Numbered from the stretch's first letter, positions 8,068 through 17,083 are shown. The stretch is DNA of 54,677 nucleotides from Clostridiales bacterium (GCA_027318915.1 DAHVOH010000013.1:1-54677), one strand, 5' to 3'. Translations and numbers: made by a program. Notes: generated by a model from the sequence alone, not told the origin.

Positions 8068-8697
8068 TCAGCCCCGCACACCGCGTCCTTCCAGCAGCGC
8101 GGCGACGGCCCGGCCCGGATCTTGGGCGCCGACGACCGCGTGAATGACGGCCAGGCCCTGCACGCCGACCGCCCAGACTGCGCCCGCGTTGTCCGGCGTG
8201 ATGCCGCCGATGGCGATGACGGGCATGCCGGGGGGTACGTCGGCCATCAAGGCGCGGAGTCCCTCCACGCCGATGGGCGCCCCCGCATCGGCCTTGGAGG
8301 GCGTCGCAAAGATCGGGCCCACTCCGAGGTAGTCCGGACGCTCCGGCAGCACCCGGTCCAACTCGACGCGGTTGCCGACAGACGCCCCGAGAATCAAATG
8401 GGGACCCAGGCGGCGCGCAATGTCGAGAGGCAGATCGTCCTGGCCCAAATGGACCCCGTCGGCGTCGACGGCCAGAGCCCAGTCCACGCGGTCGTTGACC
8501 ACGAGCGTCAGGGCCCCGTTCATCGCGCGCTTCGCTGCCGTCAGATACGCCAGGGCGCTCCGGGTCGAGGCCGCCTTGGCGCGCACCTGGATCACGGACG
8601 CTCCGGCGTCGGCCACTTCCCGGATGAAGGCGGGCAGACGGGCCGCCGGGATGCGGTCCGGGTCAATGAGGACATGCAGGCCGGTGACTACAGCCAT
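8068..8697 (-). CDS. thiE: Thiamine-phosphate synthase
   Basis: Couples HMP-pyrophosphate with the thiazole phosphate to give thiamin monophosphate. 209 residues, as usual. A TIM-barrel signature is visible: 'GASVIQVRAKAAS' (substrate pyrophosphate-binding R-x-K), 'LVVNDRVDWALAVDADGVHL' followed by 'GQDDLP', 'GASVGN', 'YLGVGPIFATPSKADAG' and 'IAIGGITPDN'. In well-studied ThiE the first motif reads QLRxK; here it is QVRAK. I took the ATG at 8697; a GTG at 8712 is also possible. The start lies inside the end of thiD (10-bp overlap), so the two are coupled. Confidence 0.93.
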   Translation of the reverse strand: MAVVTGLHVLIDPDRIPAARLPAFIREVADAGASVIQVRAKAASTRSALAYLTAAKRAMNGALTLVVNDRVDWALAVDADGVHLGQDDLPLDIARRLGPHLILGASVGNRVELDRVLPERPDYLGVGPIFATPSKADAGAPIGVEGLRALMADVPPGMPVIAIGGITPDNAGAVWAVGVQGLAVIHAVVGAQDPGRAVAALLEGRGVRG

Positions 8698-9479
8698 GGG
8701 GACATGCCCCACTGATGATTGAGCGGGCCGTGGCCGTGCCCGATGCCCGGCGCATTGCGGATGGCGCCCGCCACGTAGCGTTCCGCCAGTTCAACGGCTG
8801 CCGGGACGGAAAGGCCGCGCGCCAATCCAACCGCCAGGGCGCTGGACAGCGTGCAGCCGGTTCCATGGGTATGGCGGGTGTCGATGCGCGCGACCGTATA
8901 GGTGTGCTCCTCGGGCCCGGTCAGGATGTCACGGATGACCGGGCCCTCGGTGTGGCCGCCTTTGACCAGGGCCCAGCGAGCGCCCAGGCGATTCAACTGC
9001 CGACCGGCCTCGGTGCGGGCCTGCTCATCGTTCAAGTCCTGTCCCACCAACACTGCCGCCTCCGGCAAGTTGGGGGTGACCACATGCGCCAGGGGAAGCA
9101 GCTCGGTCCGCAGCGCGTCTTCGGCATCCGTCCGAAGAAGCCGGTGCCCGCCCTTGGCGCGCATCACCGGATCCAGGACGACGGGCGTCGGCGGGTAAGA
9201 TTTTAAGGCACGGGCCACCGCCAGGATGATGTCAGCGTCAAACAGCATCCCGATCTTGATCGCATCGACGCCCACATCCTGCAGGACAGCGTCGATCTGA
9301 GCCCGAACGGCGTCGGGGGGCAGAGCCCAGACGCCGGTGACTTCCCGAGTATTTTGAGCCGTGACCGCCGTGACGACCGACATGCCGTAGGCGCCCAGCG
9401 CTTGAAACGTCTTCAGGTCGGCTTGAATGCCGGCGCCGCCGCCGGAGTCTGATCCGGCGATGGTCAAAAGCCGCAGCAT
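8688..9479 (-). CDS. thiD: Hydroxymethylpyrimidine / phosphomethylpyrimidine kinase
   Basis: Phosphorylates HMP to HMP-P and then HMP-PP for thiamin synthesis. 263 residues, normal length. Motifs: 'LTIAGSDSGGGAGIQADLK' at the N-terminus (HMP binding), 'VVTAVTAQNT', 'AIKIGML', 'VLDPVMRAKGG', 'VVTPNLPEA', 'LVKGGH', and the anion-hole/catalytic stretch 'DTRHTHGTGCTLSSALA'. The ATG at 9479 has GAGGTG 5 nt upstream. First gene of the thiD-thiE-tenA operon. The promoter found at 9531-9559 leaves a leader of only about 45 nt, too short for a TPP riboswitch. Confidence 0.96.
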   Translation of the reverse strand: MLRLLTIAGSDSGGGAGIQADLKTFQALGAYGMSVVTAVTAQNTREVTGVWALPPDAVRAQIDAVLQDVGVDAIKIGMLFDADIILAVARALKSYPPTPVVLDPVMRAKGGHRLLRTDAEDALRTELLPLAHVVTPNLPEAAVLVGQDLNDEQARTEAGRQLNRLGARWALVKGGHTEGPVIRDILTGPEEHTYTVARIDTRHTHGTGCTLSSALAVGLARGLSVPAAVELAERYVAGAIRNAPGIGHGHGPLNHQWGMSPWL

Positions 9480-9530
9480 GACATCACCTCAACCGCACCC
9501 GCCGCTTGTGTGATGGGGCGGAGCGCTTCG

Positions 9531-9559
9531 ATCGTAGCATCCGACCGGGCACCTGTACA
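9531..9559 (-). promoter_or_regulatory. Predicted housekeeping promoter of the thiD-thiE-tenA operon
   Basis: On the minus strand: -35 TGTACA (9559-9554), a 17-nt spacer, then -10 TACGAT (9536-9531) preceded by TG one base upstream (extended -10). The expected transcript start is near 9524, giving a leader of about 45 nt to thiD. Confidence 0.55.
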
Positions 9560-9614
9560 TGGAGCATCGGGACGCCGGTGGATTTAACGCTGAAACACGT
9601 CAGGGCAGCCGAGA

Positions 9615-9624
9615 TTTTGTCGCG
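9615..9624 (+). promoter_or_regulatory. Possible Spo0A box upstream of spoIIE
   Basis: TTTTGTCGCG matches the first seven positions of the Spo0A consensus TTTGTCRAA. It lies about 100 bp before the spoIIE start. A candidate extended -10 (TGTTATGGT) sits at 9674-9682, but no good -35 is present at 17 nt, which is also the case for Spo0A-activated sigma-A promoters elsewhere. Tentative. Confidence 0.3.
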
Positions 9625-9714
9625 TGATTTTGGTGGTGCTCGTCACTCAGCGGCACTCTTCATGCGGTCAAGCTGTTATGGTGATGCCCGCCACCAGAGG
9701 ACGGCTCCAACCCG

Positions 9715-11826
9715 GTGACGCAGGGGGGCGACGACTTGGCAGGGCAAGCCATCCCGATTCCCGATCGGCTATGGAGTGGGTGGACGGAGCGATGGCTGGA
9801 GCGGTGCGGGCTGGCGATGCTGGCCCTCGTGTTGGGACAAGCCACGCTGTATCACGGAGCCGCGCCCTTCGCCTGGGGTCTGGTGGTGGTGGCGTGGGCC
9901 TTCGACCGGCGCGACTGGTTCGCGGTCTACGCGGGAGCGACCGCCGGCACTTGGATTGCGGTGGGACCTGTGGCGGCCGGCATCCTGGCCGTTCTGGGAC
10001 TGGCTCTGGCCGTGCTGGGCCGACGGCCCCTGGCACCGGTCTCCACGTTGGGACTGGCTTCGCTGGGAGGCCTCCTGCTGTTTTTGGGACCGCTCTCCTG
10101 GCGACCCGCCGCCGTGTGGCCCTTGGGCGCGCTGGCCGCCGGACTGGGGGGACTGACGGCCTGGTGGGGGAGACGGGCGTGGCGGTGGATCACGGCGAGC
10201 CACACCGCGCGCGAGCCGCTGCAAGCCAGCTTGGCCCTCTTTTCTTTTGCGGCCGTGGTGGCTGGCATGGAGGCTTTGCATTGGGGATGGTGGTGGCCCG
10301 GCATCACCTTGGGAGCGCTGGTGATGATGGCGGCGGCCGTGGTCGCCGGACCCCCCGGAGGGGCGTTGGCCGGTGCGACGCTCGGCGTCACCTCGGTACT
10401 GAGCGGGGGTGCCACGGATTCCGTGGGTCTTTTGGTGGTGGCGGGGTTCGCGGCGGGGGTGGCGGGCCGTGCCGGCTGGCGCTGGGCGGGCCTCGGATTG
10501 CTGGGCGGATTTCTCGTGTATGCCTTCTACTTGTCGAGCCCGCCGCGTCTTAACCCGCTCCTCCTGTCGGTCGGTGCGGGGGCTCTGATTTTCCTTGTCC
10601 TGCCCGAAGCGGCCATCACGGTATTTCGAGAGTGGCTGCGACCGCTCACCGAGACGCCCGAGGAGGCGGCTCGGGCGCGGCTGCCTCGCGTAGCGGAGGT
10701 GTTGGATCAGATGAGAGGCATGATGACGTGGCCCGATGACAAGCCGCGGGAGACGAGTCCGGTCGACGCGGTGGTGCAAGGGGTCTGCCGCCGATGCTCG
10801 TTGTATCGGCGCTGCTGGGACGAAGACTTTTACCGGTCGTACCGCGCCGTGCAGGAGCAGTTGACGCGGGCCGAGACGACGCCGGCCGAGGCGGAGGATC
10901 TCGGGCCATACCTGGATGCCGTCTGCATCAAGTCTGAGCGCTTGGCCCAGGCCCTCAACGAGACGGCGGCCCGGGTCGCCCTCCGCGAAGGCCGGCGTCG
11001 CGACGAGGAGGAAGTGCAGGAAGCCATCCACGCCCATCTGAAGACATTGATGGGCTTGGTGGCGGACATGGCGCGGGACCTGGATCGGGCCCCACGGCCA
11101 CAACCGGAGCGGCTGCGCCTCAAGATCAGTGTGGGCGCGGCGAAGCGGGCGCGGCGGGGCGGACAGGTGAGCGGAGACACACACTTCGTTCAGGAATTGG
11201 CTCCGGGTCGGGTGGTGATGGGTTTGTCCGACGGCATGGGGGCGGGCCCGGAGGCGGCGCTTGAATCGGGATCGGCGGTGCACCTGCTGGAGGAAGTGCT
11301 GCGCCGGGGGTTTTCACAGGACATCGCGGTGCGCGTGGTCAACAGCGCCTTGGTGTTTCGTGCCCACGACGAACGCTTCGCCACGTTGGACTTGGCCCTT
11401 TTGGATCTCGATCGACACGAGGCCGAACTGGCGAAGGTGGCGGCGGCGCCCACATTTTGGCGGCGCGGGGATCGCGTCGAGCTCATCCGGGCCGAGAGCC
11501 TGCCCATCGGCATTCTGCGCGACGTGCGCGTGACGCCCATCTACCACGGCATGGAGCCCGGCGACGTTATCGTCATGGTCAGCGACGGGGCGCTGGGAGC
11601 ACCGGATGGGATGGGAGAAGAGGTTTTACGGGAATGTCTGGCGGAGTTGCCGGTCGCCCGGGCGGACGTGATGGCCGAGACGCTGCTGCAATTGTTGCGC
11701 GAACGCCTCGGGGCCCTTCGCGACGACGCCTTGGTGCTGACAGCGGTGATGGGTCAGGCGGGGGCGCGGGTCGACCATCCTCGCGGCCATCCGGTGGTGG
11801 GAGAGTGGAGGCGCGTCACGCGCTGA
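9715..11826 (+). CDS. spoIIE: Stage II sporulation protein E (membrane-anchored PP2C phosphatase)
   Basis: SpoIIE dephosphorylates SpoIIAA-P at the polar septum and so activates sigma-F in the forespore. This 703-residue protein begins with about ten hydrophobic segments (residues ~30-305), continues with a regulatory part that contains two short Cys pairs ('CRRCSLYRRCWDE'), and ends in a PP2C domain with 'QVSGDTHFVQELAPGRVVMG', 'LSDGMGAGPEAALESG' and 'VMVSDGALGAPDG', which hold the metal-binding Asp residues. It is about 100 residues shorter than the B. subtilis protein. GTG 9715 lacks a clear ribosome site; TTG 9736 with AGGGGGG 7 nt upstream is a real alternative and would shorten it by 7 residues. 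Its position just before tilS is the usual one. Confidence 0.93.
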   Translation: MTQGGDDLAGQAIPIPDRLWSGWTERWLERCGLAMLALVLGQATLYHGAAPFAWGLVVVAWAFDRRDWFAVYAGATAGTWIAVGPVAAGILAVLGLALAVLGRRPLAPVSTLGLASLGGLLLFLGPLSWRPAAVWPLGALAAGLGGLTAWWGRRAWRWITASHTAREPLQASLALFSFAAVVAGMEALHWGWWWPGITLGALVMMAAAVVAGPPGGALAGATLGVTSVLSGGATDSVGLLVVAGFAAGVAGRAGWRWAGLGLLGGFLVYAFYLSSPPRLNPLLLSVGAGALIFLVLPEAAITVFREWLRPLTETPEEAARARLPRVAEVLDQMRGMMTWPDDKPRETSPVDAVVQGVCRRCSLYRRCWDEDFYRSYRAVQEQLTRAETTPAEAEDLGPYLDAVCIKSERLAQALNETAARVALREGRRRDEEEVQEAIHAHLKTLMGLVADMARDLDRAPRPQPERLRLKISVGAAKRARRGGQVSGDTHFVQELAPGRVVMGLSDGMGAGPEAALESGSAVHLLEEVLRRGFSQDIAVRVVNSALVFRAHDERFATLDLALLDLDRHEAELAKVAAAPTFWRRGDRVELIRAESLPIGILRDVRVTPIYHGMEPGDVIVMVSDGALGAPDGMGEEVLRECLAELPVARADVMAETLLQLLRERLGALRDDALVLTAVMGQAGARVDHPRGHPVVGEWRRVTR

Positions 11827-12304
11827 GGGGGCCGGTGCCGACTGTGGAGAGTCGGCCGTCCCTCGCATCCGGACAGCGCGCTGACATCGGTCCGTCGGGT
11901 GGCGCGGGGACCGTCCCCGGGGTCCGGCCCGAGCCCCGTCGGATATAGCGCGGGCGCCGCCGCACGTTTTCCGCTCCGGCCTGGGGAATTTCCACATCGG
12001 AGCCGCCGAGCGTCCGCCTCTTGACCGCCTCCTGCCGCCCGGCGGCCGGATCCGGCCCACCCGAAGGAGAGGCCCCGCGTTTCAAAGCGGAAACACCCGG
12101 AGGTGGACGACGGACCCCGGCCGGATGAGGCAGCGCAGCACGTGAGTCGCCAGTCCTGGCCAGTACGTCGCTACGGATATGCCGATGGCGAAATTTGTCT
12201 TAGCATGGAGGATATTTAGATGGGACGGGGTGCCGCCTGCGGACGGCGTCTTCCCGGCGGCGCCTTGGGGGCGCGAGACATACCGGAGAGGGGAGGGGCC
12301 GGAT
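11827..12304. other. Gene-free stretch between spoIIE and tilS
   Basis: No convincing gene. A 7-bp hairpin (GCCGACT / AGTCGGC, loop of 6) at 11837-11856 directly follows spoIIE; it lacks a T tract, so it is only a possible terminator. The part before tilS (about 12170-12230) is the least GC-rich and probably carries the tilS promoter, but I cannot assign clear -35/-10 boxes. Confidence 0.5.
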
Positions 12305-13621
12305 GTGACCGAACAGCGGTTGCTCGAGCGGTGGTTGGGTGATATGACGCGGGAGCCGATTCTCCCGGCGGGCGCGGCTTTGGTTGCCGGCATCTCCGGG
12401 GGCGGGGACTCGATGGCGCTTGGCGCCATGCTGGCCGCCGGACGGCAGCATTTTCGCTGGCGCGTCACCGTGGTACATGTGCATCACGGACTGCGGGGCG
12501 AGGAAGCCGACCAGGACGCCGCCTTTACGGAATCCTGGGCCCATCGCTGGGGATTCCCCTTCGTGCTGCGACGGGCTGACTTGGGACCGGCCGACGGACG
12601 CTCCTTTGAAATGCGGGCGCGCGATGCGCGGCGAGCGCAGCTGGAGGCGGTCGCCCGTCCCCAGCACGGGTTGATCGTGCTGGCGCACCAGCGGGAGGAT
12701 CAAGCGGAAACGGTGTTGCTGCGCATTCTGCGCGGCACCGGCGTGAGCGGGCTGGCGGCGATGCGGCCGGTGATGGGACGGGTGCGGCGTCCGCTGCTCA
12801 ACTATAGCCGCGACGATCTGCGCGACATGCTGCGGGATCTGAGAATTCCGTGGCGCGAAGACGCGACCAACGGGGATCCCGCCTTTGTCCGCAACCGCCT
12901 GCGGCGGGAGTTGCTCCCGCTGTTGCAGGCCGAATACAATCCCCGCGTGGTGGAGGCGCTGGTGCGGTTGGCGCGGTCGGCAGCCATGCAGGAGGAGTGG
13001 GCCGGCGCTGAGGCGCGCACCTGGTACGCAGCGCACGCGCTGCGCGACCCCGACACCGGCGAGCTCACGCTGGAGGGCGCCCAAAGTTTGCCGCGGGGGC
13101 TGTCGCAGCGGATATTGCGCATGGCCGCGGAGGATATGGGCCTGGCCGTGACGGAAGACCAGCTCGACCGTGCGTTTTCGGGCCACACGGTCTGGCCGCG
13201 GCATCATACGGTGGAATCCCGCGGCGACGATTGGGTGGTGGTGCCGCCTTTTGCCGCGGTGCAATGGCCGGAGGAACCGATCCCGGTGCTGGTGCCGGGG
13301 CGCACGCCGCTGCCCGTGGGCCGTCTCGCGGTGGCCGGGCCGGAGACGAACGGGGGGGATCGGCGCATTCGCCTCGACAACGAGCCGCGCTGGGCGCGTC
13401 AGTGGCGGCCCGGTGACCGCATCCGTTTGGCCGCGGGCACCCGCAAGCTGCAGGACCTCTTCGTCGACCAGAAAGTGCCGCGGCGCCTGCGGACCGCATG
13501 GCCGGTGCTGACCATGGAGCGGGACGGCCATGACGTACTGATGCTGCCCGGCCTGGCCGTGGATGTTCAGGCGGAGGCCGGTCCGGACGAGCCGGGCTGG
13601 ACCGTGCGCTGGGAGCGATAG
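12305..13621 (+). CDS. tilS: tRNA(Ile)-lysidine synthetase
   Basis: Converts C34 of the CAU-anticodon tRNA-Ile to lysidine, using ATP and lysine, so that it reads AUA. 438 residues. The PP-loop 'AGISGGGDSMALGAML' is near residue 25, followed by 'VVHVHHGLRGEEADQDAAF', 'LAHQREDQAETVLLRILRGT' and 'PLLNYSRDDL' then 'PWREDATN' and 'RNRLRREL', all conserved in TilS; the C-terminal half carries the tRNA-binding TilS_C part ('RQWRPGDRIRLAAG', 'KLQDLFVDQKVPR'). The GTG start has GGGGAGGGG about 6 nt upstream. In many Firmicutes hpt and ftsH follow at once; here a minus-strand pair is placed between, ending 4 bp from the tilS stop. Confidence 0.95.
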   Translation: MTEQRLLERWLGDMTREPILPAGAALVAGISGGGDSMALGAMLAAGRQHFRWRVTVVHVHHGLRGEEADQDAAFTESWAHRWGFPFVLRRADLGPADGRSFEMRARDARRAQLEAVARPQHGLIVLAHQREDQAETVLLRILRGTGVSGLAAMRPVMGRVRRPLLNYSRDDLRDMLRDLRIPWREDATNGDPAFVRNRLRRELLPLLQAEYNPRVVEALVRLARSAAMQEEWAGAEARTWYAAHALRDPDTGELTLEGAQSLPRGLSQRILRMAAEDMGLAVTEDQLDRAFSGHTVWPRHHTVESRGDDWVVVPPFAAVQWPEEPIPVLVPGRTPLPVGRLAVAGPETNGGDRRIRLDNEPRWARQWRPGDRIRLAAGTRKLQDLFVDQKVPRRLRTAWPVLTMERDGHDVLMLPGLAVDVQAEAGPDEPGWTVRWER

Positions 13622-13625
13622 CGCA

Positions 13626-14075
13626 TCAGGCGACGTCGGAGCCGTGCTGATCGGCCGCGTCGCCGGCAGCCGCCGGCCACACCGCAAGCCCCGTGATCAC
13701 CAAGATGATGAGGTGCAGAGTCGAGCACCAGATGCACACCGCGTGCAGGACGTCAAACTCCACATACACCAGGTAAACCACCACCACAGCTCCGGCCAAC
13801 GCCCAGCCCGTCAGCCACGGCATCAGGCGACCGTCGCGCCGGCCGACCCAGGCGCCGAGCGCCAACAGCACGAACCACGCCAGCCCCCACGCGGCGACGG
13901 GAAGGCCCAGCACCACGGATTGTGGGCTGCTCAGCACATCGGCACAGTTGATGAGCCCGCCCTGTCCCACACAGATGAGGGGCACCGTCGTGGTGTAGTG
14001 CAGGACGGTCAGATAACCGGCGATGGCCGCGCCGACCAGCGCGAGGACCAGAATGACGGTGAGCCGCGCTCTCAT
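13626..14075 (-). CDS. Vitamin K epoxide reductase (VKOR) family thiol oxidase
   Basis: A 149-residue four-helix membrane protein. Bacterial VKOR homologues re-oxidise a periplasmic or extracytoplasmic thioredoxin-like partner with quinone as acceptor. Visible: an N-terminal transmembrane helix, the outer loop with two Cys ('[18 protein letters not shown]', including the conserved Ser of the loop helix), and the active-site CxxC at the start of the last helices ('[11 protein letters not shown]'). This set of four Cys matches active VKORs. The ATG overlaps the stop of the upstream DUF929 gene by 4 bp (ATGA), so the two form a coupled pair: oxidase plus probable substrate. Confidence 0.92.
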   Translation of the reverse strand: MRARLTVILVLALVGAAIAGYLTVLHYTTTVPLICVGQGGLINCADVLSSPQSVVLGLPVAAWGLAWFVLLALGAWVGRRDGRLMPWLTGWALAGAVVVVYLVYVEFDVLHAVCIWCSTLHLIILVITGLAVWPAAAGDAADQHGSDVA

Positions 14076-14974
14076 GGCAGCCCCGCTTGCGGCAGCGTCA
14101 GCTCGCCTTCTTTAATCGCCGACTGATTGCAGACCGATCCGGGTCGATTGCCATCCGATGCGCAGATGGCCGCCGTCAGCTCGTTGGCGGTGACCAGGAC
14201 GCCCTGCGCCAGCGGACCTTGGCCGGAACGGATGGTGGCCACGATCTGGGGCCAGTCCATCCCCGCCAGGAGGGTGGGCTGGTAGCCGGCGCCAATCCAC
14301 ACGTAGCGTCCTCCAATCAGGACGAACGGAATGGAAAAATCGTATTGACTGGCCGGTACATAGGGCGGCACGTCATAGGTCTCCAACAGCTTGACTTCAA
14401 ACGGCGTCAGACGTTCCAAAGGCTGGTGCTGCCGCGTGTATTGTTCCACCAGGCTCGCGGTGATGTAAGGGCTTTTGTAGTGGGCACCGTAATACGACAT
14501 GGTGGGCGTGTTGGGAAACACGTCGTTCGTTGCGGAGTGCATGAATTTGACGCCGCTCAGCGTGCCGAAGCGGGACAGCGCGATGGAGAGCGCCCAACGC
14601 TCGGCGGCGCAGTAGGGACAGAATTCGCCCCCGATGTACTGCACCGTGGGAGCGGACGTCGCCAACGGCCGCGCCACCCGGGGCAGAACGGCGTGCTGAA
14701 TGCCCAACGGATTCCAGACCGCGGGCGGGATGGACGTGAGTTCCGTCCAGAGGCTGGCCGGAATGGGCTTGCCGTTGGTGGCGGAGTATGTGGGAGCGGG
14801 CTTGTTGCCCAGGCCCGAGAGGCCGATTGTGACGGCCACCGCCACCAGAATGCCGGCGAAGAGCCAGATGACCCACGGAACCGGACGATGGGCGGGCGGG
14901 CCCGATCGCTTCTTTTTCCGCGCGTATTGGCTCTTGGGCTTCCGCTGGCCCGACTTCGGGCCTTGATTCGCCAT
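14072..14974 (-). CDS. DUF929 thioredoxin-like membrane-anchored protein
   Basis: A 300-residue protein with a Lys/Arg-rich cytoplasmic N-terminus (about 35 residues), one transmembrane helix ('[19 protein letters not shown]') and an outer domain of the DUF929 type. The outer domain has a redox motif '[19 protein letters not shown]', the CPYC of thioredoxin/DsbA-type active sites, plus '[17 protein letters not shown]' corresponding to the cis-Pro region, and two further Cys near the C-terminus. It probably forms or exchanges disulfides in exported proteins, and VKOR downstream would keep it oxidised (inference). Start ATG 14974 has GGAGG 7 nt upstream; an ATG at 15046 is less likely. Divergent from ftsH. 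Confidence 0.85.
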   Translation of the reverse strand: MANQGPKSGQRKPKSQYARKKKRSGPPAHRPVPWVIWLFAGILVAVAVTIGLSGLGNKPAPTYSATNGKPIPASLWTELTSIPPAVWNPLGIQHAVLPRVARPLATSAPTVQYIGGEFCPYCAAERWALSIALSRFGTLSGVKFMHSATNDVFPNTPTMSYYGAHYKSPYITASLVEQYTRQHQPLERLTPFEVKLLETYDVPPYVPASQYDFSIPFVLIGGRYVWIGAGYQPTLLAGMDWPQIVATIRSGQGPLAQGVLVTANELTAAICASDGNRPGSVCNQSAIKEGELTLPQAGLP

Positions 14975-15054
14975 CGGTCGCCTCCTCCACGCGGACCTTC
15001 CGACCAGTCGGTGCGACCGGTCTTCCTGTGCCGCGGCTGCCATCACATAATGGT

Positions 15055-15067
15055 ATCTTACCGCGTG
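15055..15067 (-). promoter_or_regulatory. Promoter-region motif shared with the lipoprotein gene at 42317
   Basis: On the minus strand this reads CACGCGGTAAGAT, about 80 nt before the DUF929 start. The identical 13-mer occurs at 42379-42391, about 62 nt before a minus-strand lipoprotein gene. TAAGAT could serve as a -10 box; no -35 resembling TTGACA is present at 16-18 nt in either copy. Confidence 0.35.
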
Positions 15068-15120
15068 TCCGGTTGGGGGAAAACTGAGGAGTGGCTAGGA
15101 ACGCGCGCCGGGCCGACCGG

Positions 15121-15149
15121 ATGACGGCGTCTGATGTTACTGTTATAAT
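15121..15149 (+). promoter_or_regulatory. Predicted strong sigma-A-type promoter of ftsH
   Basis: -35 ATGACG (15121-15126), 17-nt spacer, perfect -10 TATAAT (15144-15149) with TG one base upstream (extended -10). The transcript would start near 15157, about 38 nt before the ftsH ATG. Confidence 0.75.
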
Positions 15150-15194
15150 TAGGCGCTTTAAGCGGAACCGTCTTCGCGCCGAAGGGGGTTAGCC

Positions 15195-17012
15195 ATGACC
15201 GGCCGCTGGTTGAGGGGCGTCGTCACCATCGTCTTGGTGGTGCTGTTTGTGGCGACGCTGATGGAATTGTTGAATACCCAGAGCACCCCCGTGCCGACGA
15301 AGCCCATCAGTCGAGTGGTGGCCTTGGCCAAAAGCCACCAAATTGCCTCGGCCCAGTTGGATTCGCAAAACCACCAGGTGACGGTGACGCTCAAAAACGG
15401 ACAAAAGTTTGATGCGGTGTACGGCGACGGCGGGACCACCACGCTGGCCAATCAATTGATGGCCGAGGGCGTCTCGACGGTCAATATTTTGCCGCCGGCC
15501 ACCACGTCGTTTTGGTTGAGCCTCGCCGGCAACTTCCTGCCCCTGCTGCTGGTGGCGGGCTTATTGTACCTGCTCTTCAGCCAGACGCAGGGCGGCGGCA
15601 ACCGCGTGATGCAATTCGGCAAGAGCCGGGCGCGCCTGCACACCGACACGCAACGCCGCGTCACCTTCGATGACGTCGCCGGCGCCGAAGAGGAAAAGCA
15701 GGAGCTCATGGAGATCGTGGACTTTCTGCGCTATCCCAAGAAATATCTCGAACTGGGCGCGCGCATTCCCAAGGGCGTGCTGCTGTTCGGCGAGCCCGGG
15801 ACCGGAAAGACGTTGCTGGCCCGCGCGGTGGCCGGTGAAGCCGGGGTCCCCTTCTTCTCCGACAGCGGTTCGGACTTCGTGGAGATGTTTGTCGGCGTGG
15901 GCGCGTCCCGCGTGCGTGACTTGTTCGACCAAGCCAAGAAAAACGCGCCGTGCATCGTGTTCATCGACGAGATTGACGCGGTGGGGCGGATGCGGGGAGC
16001 GGGGTACGGCGGCGGCCACGACGAGCGCGAGCAGACGCTGAATCAGCTGCTGGTGGAAATGGACGGATTTGGGATCAACGAAGGCATCATCGTGATTGCG
16101 GCCACCAACCGGCCCGACGTGCTGGACCCCGCCCTGCTGCGGCCGGGCCGGTTCGACCGGCAGATTGTGGTGCCGCGCCCCGATGTGAAGGGCCGGGTCG
16201 CCATCCTGGAGGTCCACACGCGGGGCAAGCCGTTGGACAAGGATGTGAACTTGGGCATCATCGCCAAGCGGACACCCGGCTTCACCGGGGCCGATTTGGC
16301 CAACTTGTGCAATGAAGCGGCGCTGCTGGCGGCCAGGGAGCGCACCAAGCGCATTCACATGAAGCACTTTGAGGAAGCCACCGAGCGTGTCATGGCCGGC
16401 CCGCAGAAGCGGTCGCGCGTGGTCAGTGAGAAAGAAAAGCGCATCGTGGCTTTTCATGAGTCGGGTCATACGCTGGTGGGCATGTTGACGGCTCACGGCG
16501 ATCCCGTGCACAAAGTGACCATCATTCCGCGGGGGATGGCCATGGGGTATACGATGCCGCTTCCGGAAGAGGATCGGTACCTGGTCACCCGGGACCAGAT
16601 GCTGGATCAGGTGGCCATGTCCCTGGGCGGGCGCGCGGCGGAAGAGCTGGTGTTCGGGGAGATTTCCACCGGCGCGCAGGACGACTTGGAAAAGTCCACC
16701 AAGCTGGTGCGGCGGATGATTACCGAATACGGCATGTCCGATGAACTGGGCCCGATGACCTACGGCACCCGGCACGACCAGGTGTTTCTGGGCCGGGATC
16801 TGATGCGCGACCGCGATTACAGCGAAGAGGTGGCCTCGGCCATCGACCGCGAGGTGCGTCACATCGTGATGCAGCAATACGAGCGGGCCAAGCAGATCCT
16901 GCGCCAACATCGGGACGTGCTCAACCGCATGGCCCAGGCTCTGATTGAAAAGGAGACGCTGGAAGCGGACGAACTGCTGGCGCTGGTCGGTTCCATCGAG
17001 CGCGCCAGTTAG
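15195..17012 (+). CDS. ftsH: ATP-dependent zinc metalloprotease FtsH
   Basis: Membrane-bound AAA+ protease that degrades misfolded membrane proteins and short-lived regulators. 605 residues. Two transmembrane helices (about 7-25 and 105-128) flank the extracytoplasmic domain. The AAA module has Walker A 'FGEPGTGKT' (199-206), Walker B '[12 protein letters not shown]', the second region of homology '[20 protein letters not shown]', and the pore residues 'FVEMFVG'. The zinc site is 'HESGH' near residue 421, with the third ligand in '[11 protein letters not shown]'. The ATG has GAAGGGGG 6 nt upstream. The C-terminal tail is short. An extended -10 promoter lies directly upstream, so it is transcribed independently of tilS. 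Confidence 0.98.
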   Translation: MTGRWLRGVVTIVLVVLFVATLMELLNTQSTPVPTKPISRVVALAKSHQIASAQLDSQNHQVTVTLKNGQKFDAVYGDGGTTTLANQLMAEGVSTVNILPPATTSFWLSLAGNFLPLLLVAGLLYLLFSQTQGGGNRVMQFGKSRARLHTDTQRRVTFDDVAGAEEEKQELMEIVDFLRYPKKYLELGARIPKGVLLFGEPGTGKTLLARAVAGEAGVPFFSDSGSDFVEMFVGVGASRVRDLFDQAKKNAPCIVFIDEIDAVGRMRGAGYGGGHDEREQTLNQLLVEMDGFGINEGIIVIAATNRPDVLDPALLRPGRFDRQIVVPRPDVKGRVAILEVHTRGKPLDKDVNLGIIAKRTPGFTGADLANLCNEAALLAARERTKRIHMKHFEEATERVMAGPQKRSRVVSEKEKRIVAFHESGHTLVGMLTAHGDPVHKVTIIPRGMAMGYTMPLPEEDRYLVTRDQMLDQVAMSLGGRAAEELVFGEISTGAQDDLEKSTKLVRRMITEYGMSDELGPMTYGTRHDQVFLGRDLMRDRDYSEEVASAIDREVRHIVMQQYERAKQILRQHRDVLNRMAQALIEKETLEADELLALVGSIERAS

Positions 17013-17052
17013 GGTGATGCGCGTCTCCTAGCAGGGGAAGTCGGCGAAGGAC

Positions 17053-17083
17053 AGTCTGTCCCGGCCATTGGCCGGGACAGACT
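17053..17083 (+). terminator. Perfect 14-bp hairpin after ftsH
   Basis: A perfect inverted repeat with arms AGTCTGTCCCGGCC (17053-17066) and GGCCGGGACAGACT (17070-17083), and a 3-nt loop. It stands between ftsH and the M16 gene. Only a weak T-run (TTT) follows, so it could be a terminator, an mRNA-stabilising hairpin, or a protein-binding palindrome. Confidence 0.6.
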
